8,163 nt of DNA from Amphritea sp. (lineage in GTDB: Bacteria; Pseudomonadota; Gammaproteobacteria; Pseudomonadales; Balneatricaceae). The first letter of the stretch is position 1, and every line of letters starts with the position of its first letter. Location: the NCBI GenBank assembly GCA_018067325.1, contig JAGPUU010000150.1:1-8163 (forward strand), in the 5' to 3' direction. A model generated the notes under the pieces. The model saw only the letters and a list, made by a program, of their open reading frames with translations. It ran no database searches and was not told the DNA's origin. A program made the position numbers and the translations under genes. Of this stretch, positions 1 through 8,163 are shown in pieces.

Positions 1-443
1 AACATTAATGATCTACTGATTTGAATATAACTAAGAAACCTATACAGCTCTTCTCTAGTACATATAAATGAATTAATATTTATTACAGAAAAACCTAACG
101 AAAGAATTGAGATAATTAACCAATAACTCAACCAAGTAAAACTAAAAACCATTGACAATAAAAACAAAGAACTGGCGACTATTAAAAATATAAAAACTGA
201 AACTAACAATGAGGCCTTAACAGCTAACCAAGCATTTCGCTCACTTTTTGGTAAAAGAATTGTCATTTCATAACGACATGATGAAACAACACCTATAATC
301 GATGATATACCAATTAGAACGGCATAAACACCGATTTCAGCCGGAGTATAAATCCGACTAAGGTACATAAAGCCGATAAGGTTAATAGCTTGTGCAGCTA
401 CATTTCCAGCAGTAAGAACCCCCACACTTTTTAAAATTTTCAC
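1..443 (-). CDS. Wzx-like polysaccharide flippase, N-terminal part (cut by window edge)
   Basis: This is an open frame of 147 codons that runs off the left edge. It starts at a GTG one base after the wbpE stop (TGA-A-GTG), with AAGG about 12 bases upstream, inside wbpE, as a possible ribosome site. The protein is strongly hydrophobic. Likely membrane segments lie at about residues 5-29, 37-56, 76-97 and 105-122. The opening pattern, a helix containing GNVAAQAINLIG followed by LSRIYTPAEIGVYAV, is typical of the MOP/PST flippase superfamily (Wzx/RfbX type), where LxRxxxxxexfGxyxx follows the first helix. Such proteins move undecaprenyl-diphosphate-linked oligosaccharide units from the cytoplasmic to the periplasmic face of the inner membrane. 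The position at the end of a UDP-sugar biosynthesis operon supports this. About two thirds of the expected protein (usually 400 or more residues) lies outside the window. The short A+T-rich sequence is usual for O-antigen genes. Flippase class is fairly sure; substrate is unknown. Confidence 0.8.
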   Translation of the reverse strand, partial: MKILKSVGVLTAGNVAAQAINLIGFMYLSRIYTPAEIGVYAVLIGISSIIGVVSSCRYEMTILLPKSERNAWLAVKASLLVSVFIFLIVASSLFLLSMVFSFTWLSYWLIISILSLGFSVININSFICTREELYRFLSYIQISRSLM

Positions 444-444
444 T

Positions 445-1527
445 TCAGAAGCCTTCGAAAACCAAAGCAACCTTATCAACATCTTCTAATTTTAGGTAGG
501 GATGCATCGGAAGACTCAGCACCATATTTGATGCACGATCTCCCTCTGGAAGGTAATCGTTAGCATTCATTACTGCGGGCTGTTTATTGAGTGGCAAAGG
601 ATAATGAACAGCAGTTGGTATTCCAAATTCGTGTAGTCGCTTCTGAAGCCGATCTCTGCGTCCTGTATTTATTGTATATTGCGCATAAACACTAGTATTA
701 AAATCTTCTACATAGGGAAGAGTACAGAAATTAAATTCCTTTAATAACCTTTGATAATTCGCTGCAACCTGTTGCCTTAATTCAATTTCGTGCCTGAACA
801 TATTAAATTTTTCTAATAAGATAGCTGCTTGTATCGTATCAAGCCGGCTATTAACACCTACTCTTATATGATGATAACGTCTGTCCTGACCATGACGAGC
901 TATTTGCCTCATGATTAACGCTAGTTCATCATCATTAGTAAAAATTGCTCCTCCATCGCCATAACAACCCAAAGGCTTACTTGGAAAGAACGAGGTTGTT
1001 GCTATGGTTGAAAGACTACCTGACTTGCGACCTTTGTACGTTGCACCAAAACTCTGCGCAGCATCTTCAATAACGGGTATATTATATCTATCTGCAATCT
1101 CATTAATGGCATCAAAGTCAGCACACTGACCATATAGAGAAACAGGAATAATCGCCTTAGTCTTTGACGTAATAGCCTCTTCTAGTTTCTTCGGGTTTAG
1201 ATTATATGTGCGCGGATCAATATCGACATATACAGGTTTTGCTCCAAGAACAGCTACTGTTTCTGCTGTTGCTATATATGTAAAGCCTGGAGTTATTACT
1301 TCATCACCGGGCCCTATACCAAATGCCATTTGTGCAATCTGTAGGGCATCTGTTCCGTTAGCACAGGTTATACAGTGTTTAACACCAATATAGTCTGCTA
1401 GCTTTTCTTCAAGCTCTGCTACTTCTGGTCCGAGTATATACTTACCGTGTGCAAGCACTCTCTGAATTGCAGCATCGATCTCAACCTTAATACGGCTCTG
1501 TTGAGCTGCAAGATCTATAAATTGCAT
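445..1527 (-). CDS. wbpE: WbpE-like PLP-dependent aminotransferase (DegT/DnrJ/EryC1/StrS family)
   Basis: Predicted cytoplasmic UDP-2-acetamido-2-deoxy-3-oxo-D-glucuronate 3-aminotransferase. It uses glutamate as amino donor to turn the 3-keto sugar made by WbpB into UDP-GlcNAc(3NH2)A. The length of 360 residues matches the family (Pseudomonas WbpE is about 359). Visible hallmarks are the N-terminal FIDLAAQQ, the CANGTDAL loop (residues 55-62) for PLP phosphate, EDAAQSFGA (154-162) with Asp155 positioned for the pyridine nitrogen, and SFFPSKPLGCYGDGGA (179-194) with Lys184 as the Schiff-base lysine. The start ATG overlaps the stop of the upstream acetyltransferase by one base (TAATG), which implies translational coupling, and the flippase follows after one base. 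DegT-family enzymes are hard to separate by sequence alone; the assignment to the 3-aminouronate step rests on the complete wbpA-B-D context. Confidence 0.92.
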   Translation of the reverse strand: MQFIDLAAQQSRIKVEIDAAIQRVLAHGKYILGPEVAELEEKLADYIGVKHCITCANGTDALQIAQMAFGIGPGDEVITPGFTYIATAETVAVLGAKPVYVDIDPRTYNLNPKKLEEAITSKTKAIIPVSLYGQCADFDAINEIADRYNIPVIEDAAQSFGATYKGRKSGSLSTIATTSFFPSKPLGCYGDGGAIFTNDDELALIMRQIARHGQDRRYHHIRVGVNSRLDTIQAAILLEKFNMFRHEIELRQQVAANYQRLLKEFNFCTLPYVEDFNTSVYAQYTINTGRRDRLQKRLHEFGIPTAVHYPLPLNKQPAVMNANDYLPEGDRASNMVLSLPMHPYLKLEDVDKVALVFEGF

Positions 1528-2108
1528 TAACCCGACACCTTTTCCAGTACTTTTCCATTTAACTTGTACAGATCACCGCTCTGAGAACAGACAACCTGAG
1601 CATTACCTATTACCGGCAGATCAAGCTGTTCTCCAAACTCACTCATCCAGCCAATCTGCTTAGCAGGAACTCCGACCATCAGCGCATAGTCTGGTACGCT
1701 TTTATTGACGACCGCACCAGCACCAACAAATGAGAACGCGCCAATCGTTACCCCACATACGATGGTACAGTTGGCTCCTAAAGTGGCTCCTTTTTTAACT
1801 AAAGTATCCCTATATTCATTTTTACGTTCTATCAGTGATCGGGGATTATAAACATTAGTAAACACCATGCTCGGGCCACAAAAGACGCCGTCTTCTAAAA
1901 CAACATTGTCATAAACTGACACGTTATTCTGAACCTTGCAGTCATCCCCAATGACAACTTTATTGCCAATAAAAACGTTTTGTCCGAAAGAGCAGCCCGA
2001 TCCAATCTTTGCTCCGCCACAAATATGTACAAAGTGCCATATTCTGGATCCGGCTCCTATCTGTGCGCCCTCATCAACAATAGCGCTCTCATGCACCTGA
2101 TAATTCAT
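1527..2108 (-). CDS. wbpD: WbpD-like UDP-GlcNAc(3NH2)A N-acetyltransferase (left-handed beta-helix)
   Basis: Predicted acetyl-CoA-dependent N-acetyltransferase that acetylates the 3-amino group made by WbpE, giving UDP-2,3-diacetamido-2,3-dideoxy-D-glucuronate. The protein has 193 residues, the usual size for WbpD/WlbB. Successive hexapeptide repeats, as in IGAGSRI, IGSGCSF and [13 protein letters not shown], span about residues 9-75 and resume at about 105-135, which gives a left-handed parallel beta-helix. The loop FTNVYNPRS (83-91) interrupts the helix and is a typical sugar-nucleotide contact region of this family. The terminal repeat ends in the GVPAK signature (146-150) of trimeric hexapeptide acyltransferases. 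The ATG lies 2 bases after the wbpB stop. No strong ribosome site is visible, so coupling to wbpB translation is likely. The stop overlaps the wbpE start by one base. Confidence 0.92.
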   Translation of the reverse strand: MNYQVHESAIVDEGAQIGAGSRIWHFVHICGGAKIGSGCSFGQNVFIGNKVVIGDDCKVQNNVSVYDNVVLEDGVFCGPSMVFTNVYNPRSLIERKNEYRDTLVKKGATLGANCTIVCGVTIGAFSFVGAGAVVNKSVPDYALMVGVPAKQIGWMSEFGEQLDLPVIGNAQVVCSQSGDLYKLNGKVLEKVSG

Positions 2109-2110
2109 CT

Positions 2111-4385
<2,275 letters not shown>

Positions 4386-4568
4386 AGAGCATTCCTATCC
4401 AAATTCCCATAGAAAGCCTAATAAGGCCCCACGAAACAATTCAGCATTCAATAAGAATCAGACGACTCGATATCATTCAAGTGATCTAATCCACAATAAA
4501 GCGCATTATTATATATAATTACGCATCATAAGTACTGACCTAGTAGAGTTAAGCCCATCATTTTGACC
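4386..4568. promoter_or_regulatory. Divergent intergenic region between wbpA and mnmC with symmetric -10 core
   Basis: These 183 bases separate two outward-facing transcription units and should hold both promoters. At 4508-4519 lies the perfect palindrome ATTATATATAAT. It gives a consensus TATAAT on the plus strand (4514-4519, toward mnmC) and one on the minus strand (4513-4508, toward wbpA). On the plus strand, TCCACA at 4490-4495 matches the -35 consensus in 4 of 6 bases with an 18-base spacer. No convincing -35 is visible for the minus strand. If used, the leaders would be about 40 bases for mnmC and about 115 for wbpA. A short GCCT/AGGC hairpin (4416-4427) sits in the wbpA leader. No JUMPstart/ops element (GGCGGTAGC core) is seen in this leader, although such elements precede many O-antigen operons. 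Promoter function is inferred. Confidence 0.5.
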
Positions 4569-5210
4569 ATGAAAAGCACCACGCTGGCTCGACTGAACTG
4601 GAACATTCCTACTCCGTACTCTGATCTATATGACGACTTCTATTTTTCTACTGACGACGGGCTGGCCGAAACAGAATTTGTATTTCTAGAAAGAAACCAG
4701 CTCACCTCCAGATTCAACACTCATATGAGGTCCGTATTCACCATTGCGGAGACTGGTTTTGGAACTGGCCTCAACTTTCTTGCCACATGGAGATCATGGC
4801 GTAATTCCACCACTAAAAATTCACTCCTGCACTTCATCAGCACTGAACGATATCCCCTGACGGTTGCAGACCCGACCAAGGCACTTAACCTTTGGCCTGA
4901 GTTCTCAGAATTCTCCAGCCAGCTAATTGAGCAATACCCTGTACTCACATCCGGCTTTCATCGTATCAACTTTAATGATGATCGAATCACACTCACGCGA
5001 ATGTTTGCCGATACTACCGAATGCTACCGCCAGCTTAACGCTAACGTCGATGCATGGTTTCTCGATGGTTTTTCTCCATCAAAAAATCCAGACATATGGA
5101 CGTCAGAACTATTTAGTCAAATATGCCCTCTTAGCAGTCCAGGCACGACCTTTGCAACGTTCACTTGTGCCAGAATTGTAAAAAAAAGGACTCCAATGCA
5201 TGGGTTTTGA
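4569..5210 (+). CDS. mnmC: MnmC N-terminal methyltransferase domain (MnmD/DUF752), frame broken at 3' end
   Basis: N-terminal half of the bifunctional tRNA mnm5(s2)U34 enzyme. This domain uses S-adenosylmethionine to methylate nm5U34 to mnm5U34 at the wobble base. The ATG at 4569 is preferred over an in-frame TTG at 4563 because the protein then begins MKSTTLARLNWN, about where E. coli MnmC begins; neither start has a clear ribosome site. Motifs are DDFYFSTDDGLAETEFVFL (22-40), the SAM-binding ETGFGTGLNFL (61-71), DAWFLDGFSPSKNPDIW (161-177) and ATFT (196-199). Homology runs to Lys206, then the frame goes out of register in the A run at 5180-5187 and ends after seven unrelated residues. The family's conserved end, G-L-Q-x-x-G-F...K-x-G-F...K-x-EML, lies in the next frame. 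The 213-residue product would therefore lack the C-terminal part of the methyltransferase domain. Divergent from wbpA. Confidence 0.85.
   Translation: MKSTTLARLNWNIPTPYSDLYDDFYFSTDDGLAETEFVFLERNQLTSRFNTHMRSVFTIAETGFGTGLNFLATWRSWRNSTTKNSLLHFISTERYPLTVADPTKALNLWPEFSEFSSQLIEQYPVLTSGFHRINFNDDRITLTRMFADTTECYRQLNANVDAWFLDGFSPSKNPDIWTSELFSQICPLSSPGTTFATFTCARIVKKRTPMHGF
5180..5187 (+). other. A8 homopolymer: frameshift or slippage point inside mnmC
   Basis: Eight A residues follow GT and precede GGACTCC. Read as given, the frame is GTA AAA AAA AGG ACT CCA, leading to a TGA at 5208-5210. With seven A residues it becomes GTA AAA AAA GGA CTC CAA TGC ATG GGT TTT GAA (V-K-K-G-L-Q-C-M-G-F-E). This follows E. 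coli MnmC V-R-R-G-L-Q-D-A-G-F-T as I recall it, and joins the two halves into one 661-codon frame (E. coli MnmC is 668 residues). A net shift of +1 or -2 is needed, so an ordinary -1 ribosomal slip on A-AAA-AAG would not restore it. RNA polymerase slippage that loses one A would. Confidence 0.9.
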
Positions 5211-6555
5211 AATAACTAAGAAACCAGGATTTGATCTTAAGCAAGAGATGCTGTTCGGCAACTTAACGGGCGTAGCAACTCCTAATTCTTTACCACCAGC
5301 CAAAACCCCAGCCTGGTTTACACTCCCTCAAAAACATACCAGTGAAAAAACTGCCCTGGTTATTGGAGCGGGCGTTGCGGGTTGTTCTACAGCGCGATCA
5401 TTAGCCCAGAGAGGCTGGCAAGTGACACTTGTGGATCGCAACCCAACGATTGCCGCCGAAGGGTCAGGCAATCGCCAAGGAGCGCTTTACGCTAAACTGC
5501 CGGTTGAACCCATTCCCGCCAGCCGCTTTCATCTATCAGGCTTTCTTTACAGTAGTAATTTTCTTAAGCAAAACCTATCGGACAGGCCTGATATCTGGTC
5601 ACCCTGTGGGTTACTACAGCTGGCATCAAGTGAAAAAGAGCGGCAAAAGCATCGGAAACTGGCTGACTCAGGTAATTATCCTGACTCAATCGTCCGCTTT
5701 GTCGAACAAGCTGAAGCCTCTGAGCTTGCCGGTATCACAGTAAACAATAGCGGTTTATTTTTTCCTGAGGCTGGCTGGGCGACACCACCACTATTGTGTA
5801 AATGGTTGAGCGACCACCCTAATATCAGTGTAAAAACCTCAACAGAGATTATCAAGCTAGAACACACTGATACTCTTTGGAAAGCCTACTCTCAAGACAA
5901 CGCAGTTATATCAGCAACAGTTGTTGTCGTTGCTTCCGCTGCCGATAGTGCCTCGTTTGAGCAGTTAGATTCGTTACCTGTACAAAACATTCGTGGCCAG
6001 GTATCTCTTACTCGAACGGAAATTAGCGCTCCCCCCTTAAAAACAGTACTTTGCTGCGAAGGCTATATATCCCCGGCCAAAGAGGGGCGTTTCTGCTTCG
6101 GTGCTACTTTCGACCTCAAGGATGAAGCAAGGGATATCAGAGAATCAGGTCACCAGCATAACCTTGATAAAATCTCTGACATATCAATTGAGCTAGGTAC
6201 GGCCTTACGACATTACCATGCTGAGAGCGGTTTAGATGGACGTGTCGGTTTTCGGTGCGCGTCTCCCGACAAGCTTCCGATGATAGGTCCGGTGCCTGTT
6301 TATGACGAGTTTATTAAAGACTATGCACAGCTGAGCCGTGACGCCAAAAAAATAATCGAAACGCCACCCAAACACTACCCTAGGTTGTTCGCAAACTTGG
6401 CCCATGGATCAAAAGGACTTATTAGTGGTCCAATTAGTGGTGAGATAATTGCTGCTATGCTTGAAGATGAGCCTTTACCCATTGAAAAGGAACTGATTGA
6501 TAAGCTTAATCCAGCGCGATTTATCATCAAGAATCTGATCAGACGGGCGATATAA
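5200..6555 (+). CDS. mnmC: MnmC C-terminal FAD-dependent oxidase domain (plus end of methyltransferase domain)
   Basis: C-terminal half of MnmC. The FAD domain oxidatively removes the carboxymethyl group from cmnm5(s2)U34 of tRNA to give nm5(s2)U34, which the N-terminal domain then methylates. In the 451-residue frame, residues 1-25 (MGFEITKKPGFDLKQEML) are really the end of the methyltransferase domain. A linker follows, then VIGAGVAGCSTA (54-65) with the GxGxxG FAD motif, GSGNRQGALY (88-97), RGQVSL (265-270), GFRCASPDKLPMIGPVP (350-366) and the near-terminal NLAHGSKGLISGPISGEI. All are typical of MnmC, and the C-terminus is complete. The frame is open upstream only to 5182, and the sole ATG is at 5200. 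AAAAGGA lies 9 bases before it, so separate initiation is conceivable. It overlaps the first half by 11 bases in another frame. A CBS gene follows 35 bases later. Confidence 0.88.
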   Translation: MGFEITKKPGFDLKQEMLFGNLTGVATPNSLPPAKTPAWFTLPQKHTSEKTALVIGAGVAGCSTARSLAQRGWQVTLVDRNPTIAAEGSGNRQGALYAKLPVEPIPASRFHLSGFLYSSNFLKQNLSDRPDIWSPCGLLQLASSEKERQKHRKLADSGNYPDSIVRFVEQAEASELAGITVNNSGLFFPEAGWATPPLLCKWLSDHPNISVKTSTEIIKLEHTDTLWKAYSQDNAVISATVVVVASAADSASFEQLDSLPVQNIRGQVSLTRTEISAPPLKTVLCCEGYISPAKEGRFCFGATFDLKDEARDIRESGHQHNLDKISDISIELGTALRHYHAESGLDGRVGFRCASPDKLPMIGPVPVYDEFIKDYAQLSRDAKKIIETPPKHYPRLFANLAHGSKGLISGPISGEIIAAMLEDEPLPIEKELIDKLNPARFIIKNLIRRAI

Positions 6556-6590
6556 TACAAACAGTCCTTATATGAAAGTGAAAGATAGTT

Positions 6591-7262
6591 ATGGCATTGA
6601 TTATTTACGATCAGGGATATCGTATACAAACACCGGTTAAATCTATGTTCATTCCTCGCGGTGTGGAGCAGATGACGGCGGCCGCTAACACCGCAGCAGC
6701 CGGTGGTGATAAAGACCATGAGAAAGAACTAGTCGACCAAATGCTGCTCCAGGAAGCCGGTACACAGGGAAAAGGAAACGCCCGAAAAGCGGCATCAGCT
6801 TATAGCCAAACTGGAGGCAGTAGCTCTATTCAAGAACATCCACGCTCCTATATCCCAGCCTCACTGATCATGTCGCATCCAGTACAAGCTGTATTACAAG
6901 GCAGTAAAATTCAGTCCGCGTTATACAAGATGAAACAGTTTGATATTAGCCACCTGCTTGTGCTCTCGGGCGCTGGTAGGTTGATGGGGATAGTGACAGA
7001 AAAATTGCTACTACAATACTTAAGCCATCAGGGTGCTCAACCGCATACAGTCGAGGACACCATTGAGGAGAGCTACACAACACAAGTGATTACCGCGACA
7101 CCGGATACTAACATTCGTCAGCTGGCGGTAAGCTGTGTAGAACACCAGCTCACCTGCATCCCCATTGTTCAAGACAACGGCAACCTAACCGGAATCATCA
7201 CCCGCACCGACCTGCTTCAATCTCTGATTAACAATGAATGGCTAGACAGCCGGTCACCTTAG
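6591..7262 (+). CDS. CBS-domain-pair protein with uncharacterised N-terminal extension
   Basis: A 223-residue soluble protein carrying two tandem CBS domains (a Bateman module). CBS1 spans about residues 88-147, from SYIPASLIMSHPVQAV to GIVTEKLLLQYL. CBS2 spans about 162-215, from TTQVITATPDTNIRQL to GIITRTDLLQSL. Both carry the G-[IL]-[IV]-T-x-x-[DK]-[IL]-L end typical of CBS domains, which usually bind adenine nucleotides and sense energy or ligand state. The first 85 residues contain no domain I recognise. They have an Ala/Gly-rich stretch (30-39) and a Gln/Ser/Gly-rich stretch (54-80), so a flexible segment is likely. No membrane segment, signal peptide or attached enzyme is seen. It starts 35 bases after mnmC with no terminator between, so cotranscription is likely. 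The start region has only a weak purine stretch (GTGAAAG). The partner or target is unknown. Confidence 0.85.
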   Translation: MALIIYDQGYRIQTPVKSMFIPRGVEQMTAAANTAAAGGDKDHEKELVDQMLLQEAGTQGKGNARKAASAYSQTGGSSSIQEHPRSYIPASLIMSHPVQAVLQGSKIQSALYKMKQFDISHLLVLSGAGRLMGIVTEKLLLQYLSHQGAQPHTVEDTIEESYTTQVITATPDTNIRQLAVSCVEHQLTCIPIVQDNGNLTGIITRTDLLQSLINNEWLDSRSP

Positions 7263-7279
7263 CCCACTAATCGAGCGCT

Positions 7280-7939
7280 CTACGGTTTGCGGTGCGGTAA
7301 CACCCCACCCTCGTTTATTTTAATATCCTCTGACTTATGCCCAAAAAGCCCCGCCAGAAAAGCAAACACTTTCTTCACACCGCGCCAGATTTTCGGCAGC
7401 AACCAAATCACCAATGCAACAAACAACACTAAACCGATCAAAAATGCGATGGGATAGTTCAGCGCAGCCCATAAACCACCAAAAACAACCAGGTCTTCAG
7501 AAACCGATGCGGTCCAGTTAGTCACCGGTTCCGGTGAGGTATTAATCATCACTCGGCCACCCGCTTTTAGCGCATGACTGGTCGCCGAGAGAGACCCGCC
7601 CACCAGCGCCGCTGCGAGTACCACTGCCCCATTCATATCGCCTACAGCGCCCGCCGCTAGAGCAGCACCTGCAGGTATCCTTATAAAGGTATGCAGCGCA
7701 TCCCAACCGGTATCCACGCCGGGGATCTTATCAGCGAAAAACTCAACACAATACATAAAGCCCGCGGCCATCAGCACCATAGGATCGGCAATAATTTCCA
7801 ACTCAACAGGTAACTCTAGATTCCCCATATTGGACATCAAACCCAGCATCAGGATAGTTGCATAGAGATTAATACCACTCGCCCAACCCACTCCCATGGT
7901 CAAAGCAATTAAAGCGGTAATTTGTTCTAACTGATCCAT
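7280..7939 (-). CDS. DUF4126 family membrane protein
   Basis: A 219-residue integral membrane protein matching the DUF4126 pattern as I know it, of unknown function. The conserved features are SGINLYATILMLGL (21-34) in the first hydrophobic segment (about 7-35) and FFADKIPGVDTGWDALHTFIRIPAG (67-91), a polar/amphipathic stretch characteristic of the family. Other hydrophobic segments lie at about 50-67, 92-118, 150-160 and 163-182. The C-terminal tail (185-219) is basic, then polar, and probably cytoplasmic. The ATG is preceded by GGGGAG about 8 bases upstream, a strong ribosome site, so the start is secure. It ends only 17 bases from the convergent CBS gene, with no clear hairpin-plus-T-run terminator between them. 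The yheU-family gene ends 43 bases upstream on the same strand, so the two may be cotranscribed. Family membership is fairly sure; no role can be inferred. Confidence 0.85.
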   Translation of the reverse strand: MDQLEQITALIALTMGVGWASGINLYATILMLGLMSNMGNLELPVELEIIADPMVLMAAGFMYCVEFFADKIPGVDTGWDALHTFIRIPAGAALAAGAVGDMNGAVVLAAALVGGSLSATSHALKAGGRVMINTSPEPVTNWTASVSEDLVVFGGLWAALNYPIAFLIGLVLFVALVIWLLPKIWRGVKKVFAFLAGLFGHKSEDIKINEGGVLPHRKP

Positions 7940-7982
7940 AACGCTCTCCCCGGCACCAATTTAAAGCAGGCATCTATAAATT

Positions 7983-8163
7983 TTATAAACTATCACGTGC
8001 CACTATATTGCACAGCCCTGTACTTTGGCTGAACAAAATAACCGCAACACCTTGCTTTAGTTTAGACCGGACTTGCTCAACCCGCGTCTCAAGTCCGACT
8101 TCAACATCACCATAATCTGTACCATCGCGGGTGACATATTCCTCGATCATCAAGGTTAATGTT
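7983..8163 (-). CDS. yheU: YheU/UPF0270 family protein, C-terminal part (cut by window edge)
   Basis: An open frame enters from the right edge and gives 59 residues before TAA at 7985-7983. The sequence contains MIEEYVTRDGTDYGDVEVGL, then LETRVEQVRSKLKQG and VAVILFSQSTGLCNIVARDSL. This follows E. coli YheU (72 residues), whose middle reads [24 protein letters not shown] and continues into a VKRQLQCGEAVLVWSE segment. The GTDYG core and the spacing to the C-terminus agree well, so only about 10-15 N-terminal residues (the usual MLIPW... start) should be missing beyond the window. The family is small, soluble and of unknown function, and common in gammaproteobacteria. An internal ATG at about 8150 could be miscalled as the start. 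It lies 43 bases upstream of the DUF4126 gene on the same strand with no terminator between them. Confidence 0.82.
   Translation of the reverse strand, partial: TLTLMIEEYVTRDGTDYGDVEVGLETRVEQVRSKLKQGVAVILFSQSTGLCNIVARDSL

Noticed and set aside
1208..1393. Plus-strand open frame of 61 codons inside wbpE, and similar ones inside wbpA (3208-3549, 3513-3728, 3988-4209).
   Set aside because: They are antisense to well-conserved enzyme genes, resemble no protein family I know, and are best explained as shadow frames.
4416..4427. Short hairpin GCCT-AATA-AGGC in the wbpA leader as a possible terminator or attenuator.
   Set aside because: The stem is only 4 base pairs and the T-rich run after it on the minus strand is weak, so it is not enough to call.
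4386..4568. JUMPstart/ops element for RfaH upstream of the polysaccharide operon.
   Set aside because: No GGCGGTAGC-like core is present on the minus strand of this leader.
5180..5190. Programmed -1 ribosomal frameshift at A-AAA-AAG-like slippery sequence in mnmC.
   Set aside because: The downstream frame needs a +1 (or -2) change. A -1 slip would enter the third frame and not the MnmC oxidase frame.
7263..7282. Palindrome GAGCGCTC (7273-7280) between the convergent CBS and DUF4126 genes as a shared terminator.
   Set aside because: There is no loop and no T run on either strand, so it does not look like an intrinsic terminator.

Overview
The window looks like a gammaproteobacterial chromosome segment of moderate to low GC. 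The full-length MnmC architecture, the YheU (UPF0270) family gene and the Pseudomonas-like WbpA/B/D/E proteins all fit this. A marine Oceanospirillales-type host is plausible, but that is inference and no taxonomic marker gene is present.

Left half (1-4385, minus strand): one compact surface-polysaccharide operon, read right to left. Its order is wbpA (UDP-GlcNAc 6-dehydrogenase), wbpB (3-dehydrogenase), wbpD (N-acetyltransferase), wbpE (PLP aminotransferase) and the start of a Wzx-like flippase cut by the left edge. In pathway order A, B, E, D, the four enzymes convert UDP-GlcNAc to UDP-2,3-diacetamido-2,3-dideoxyglucuronic acid, an O-antigen or capsule sugar precursor. The flippase would move the lipid-linked repeat unit across the inner membrane. 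Junctions are tight: a 1-base wbpD/wbpE overlap, 1- and 2-base gaps, and about 16 bases before wbpB once its start is corrected to a GTG.

Middle (4386-4568): a 183-base divergent intergenic region centred on a perfect AT palindrome that places a TATAAT on each strand.

Right of that (4569-7262, plus strand): mnmC, followed 35 bases later by a CBS-pair protein. MnmC is the bifunctional enzyme that finishes mnm5(s2)U34 in tRNA. It is split here by a single surplus A in a run of eight A residues at 5180-5187. Removing one A restores a continuous 661-residue protein that follows the E. coli MnmC pattern across the junction. This is the most notable observation in the window. It could be a sequencing error, a true mutation, or a site of transcriptional slippage.

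Right end (7280-8163, minus strand): a DUF4126 membrane protein, preceded upstream by the C-terminal 59 codons of a YheU/UPF0270 gene cut by the right edge. I found no mobile element, CRISPR array, tRNA, rRNA or obviously new defence or metabolic system. There is no gene-free stretch longer than 300 bases.
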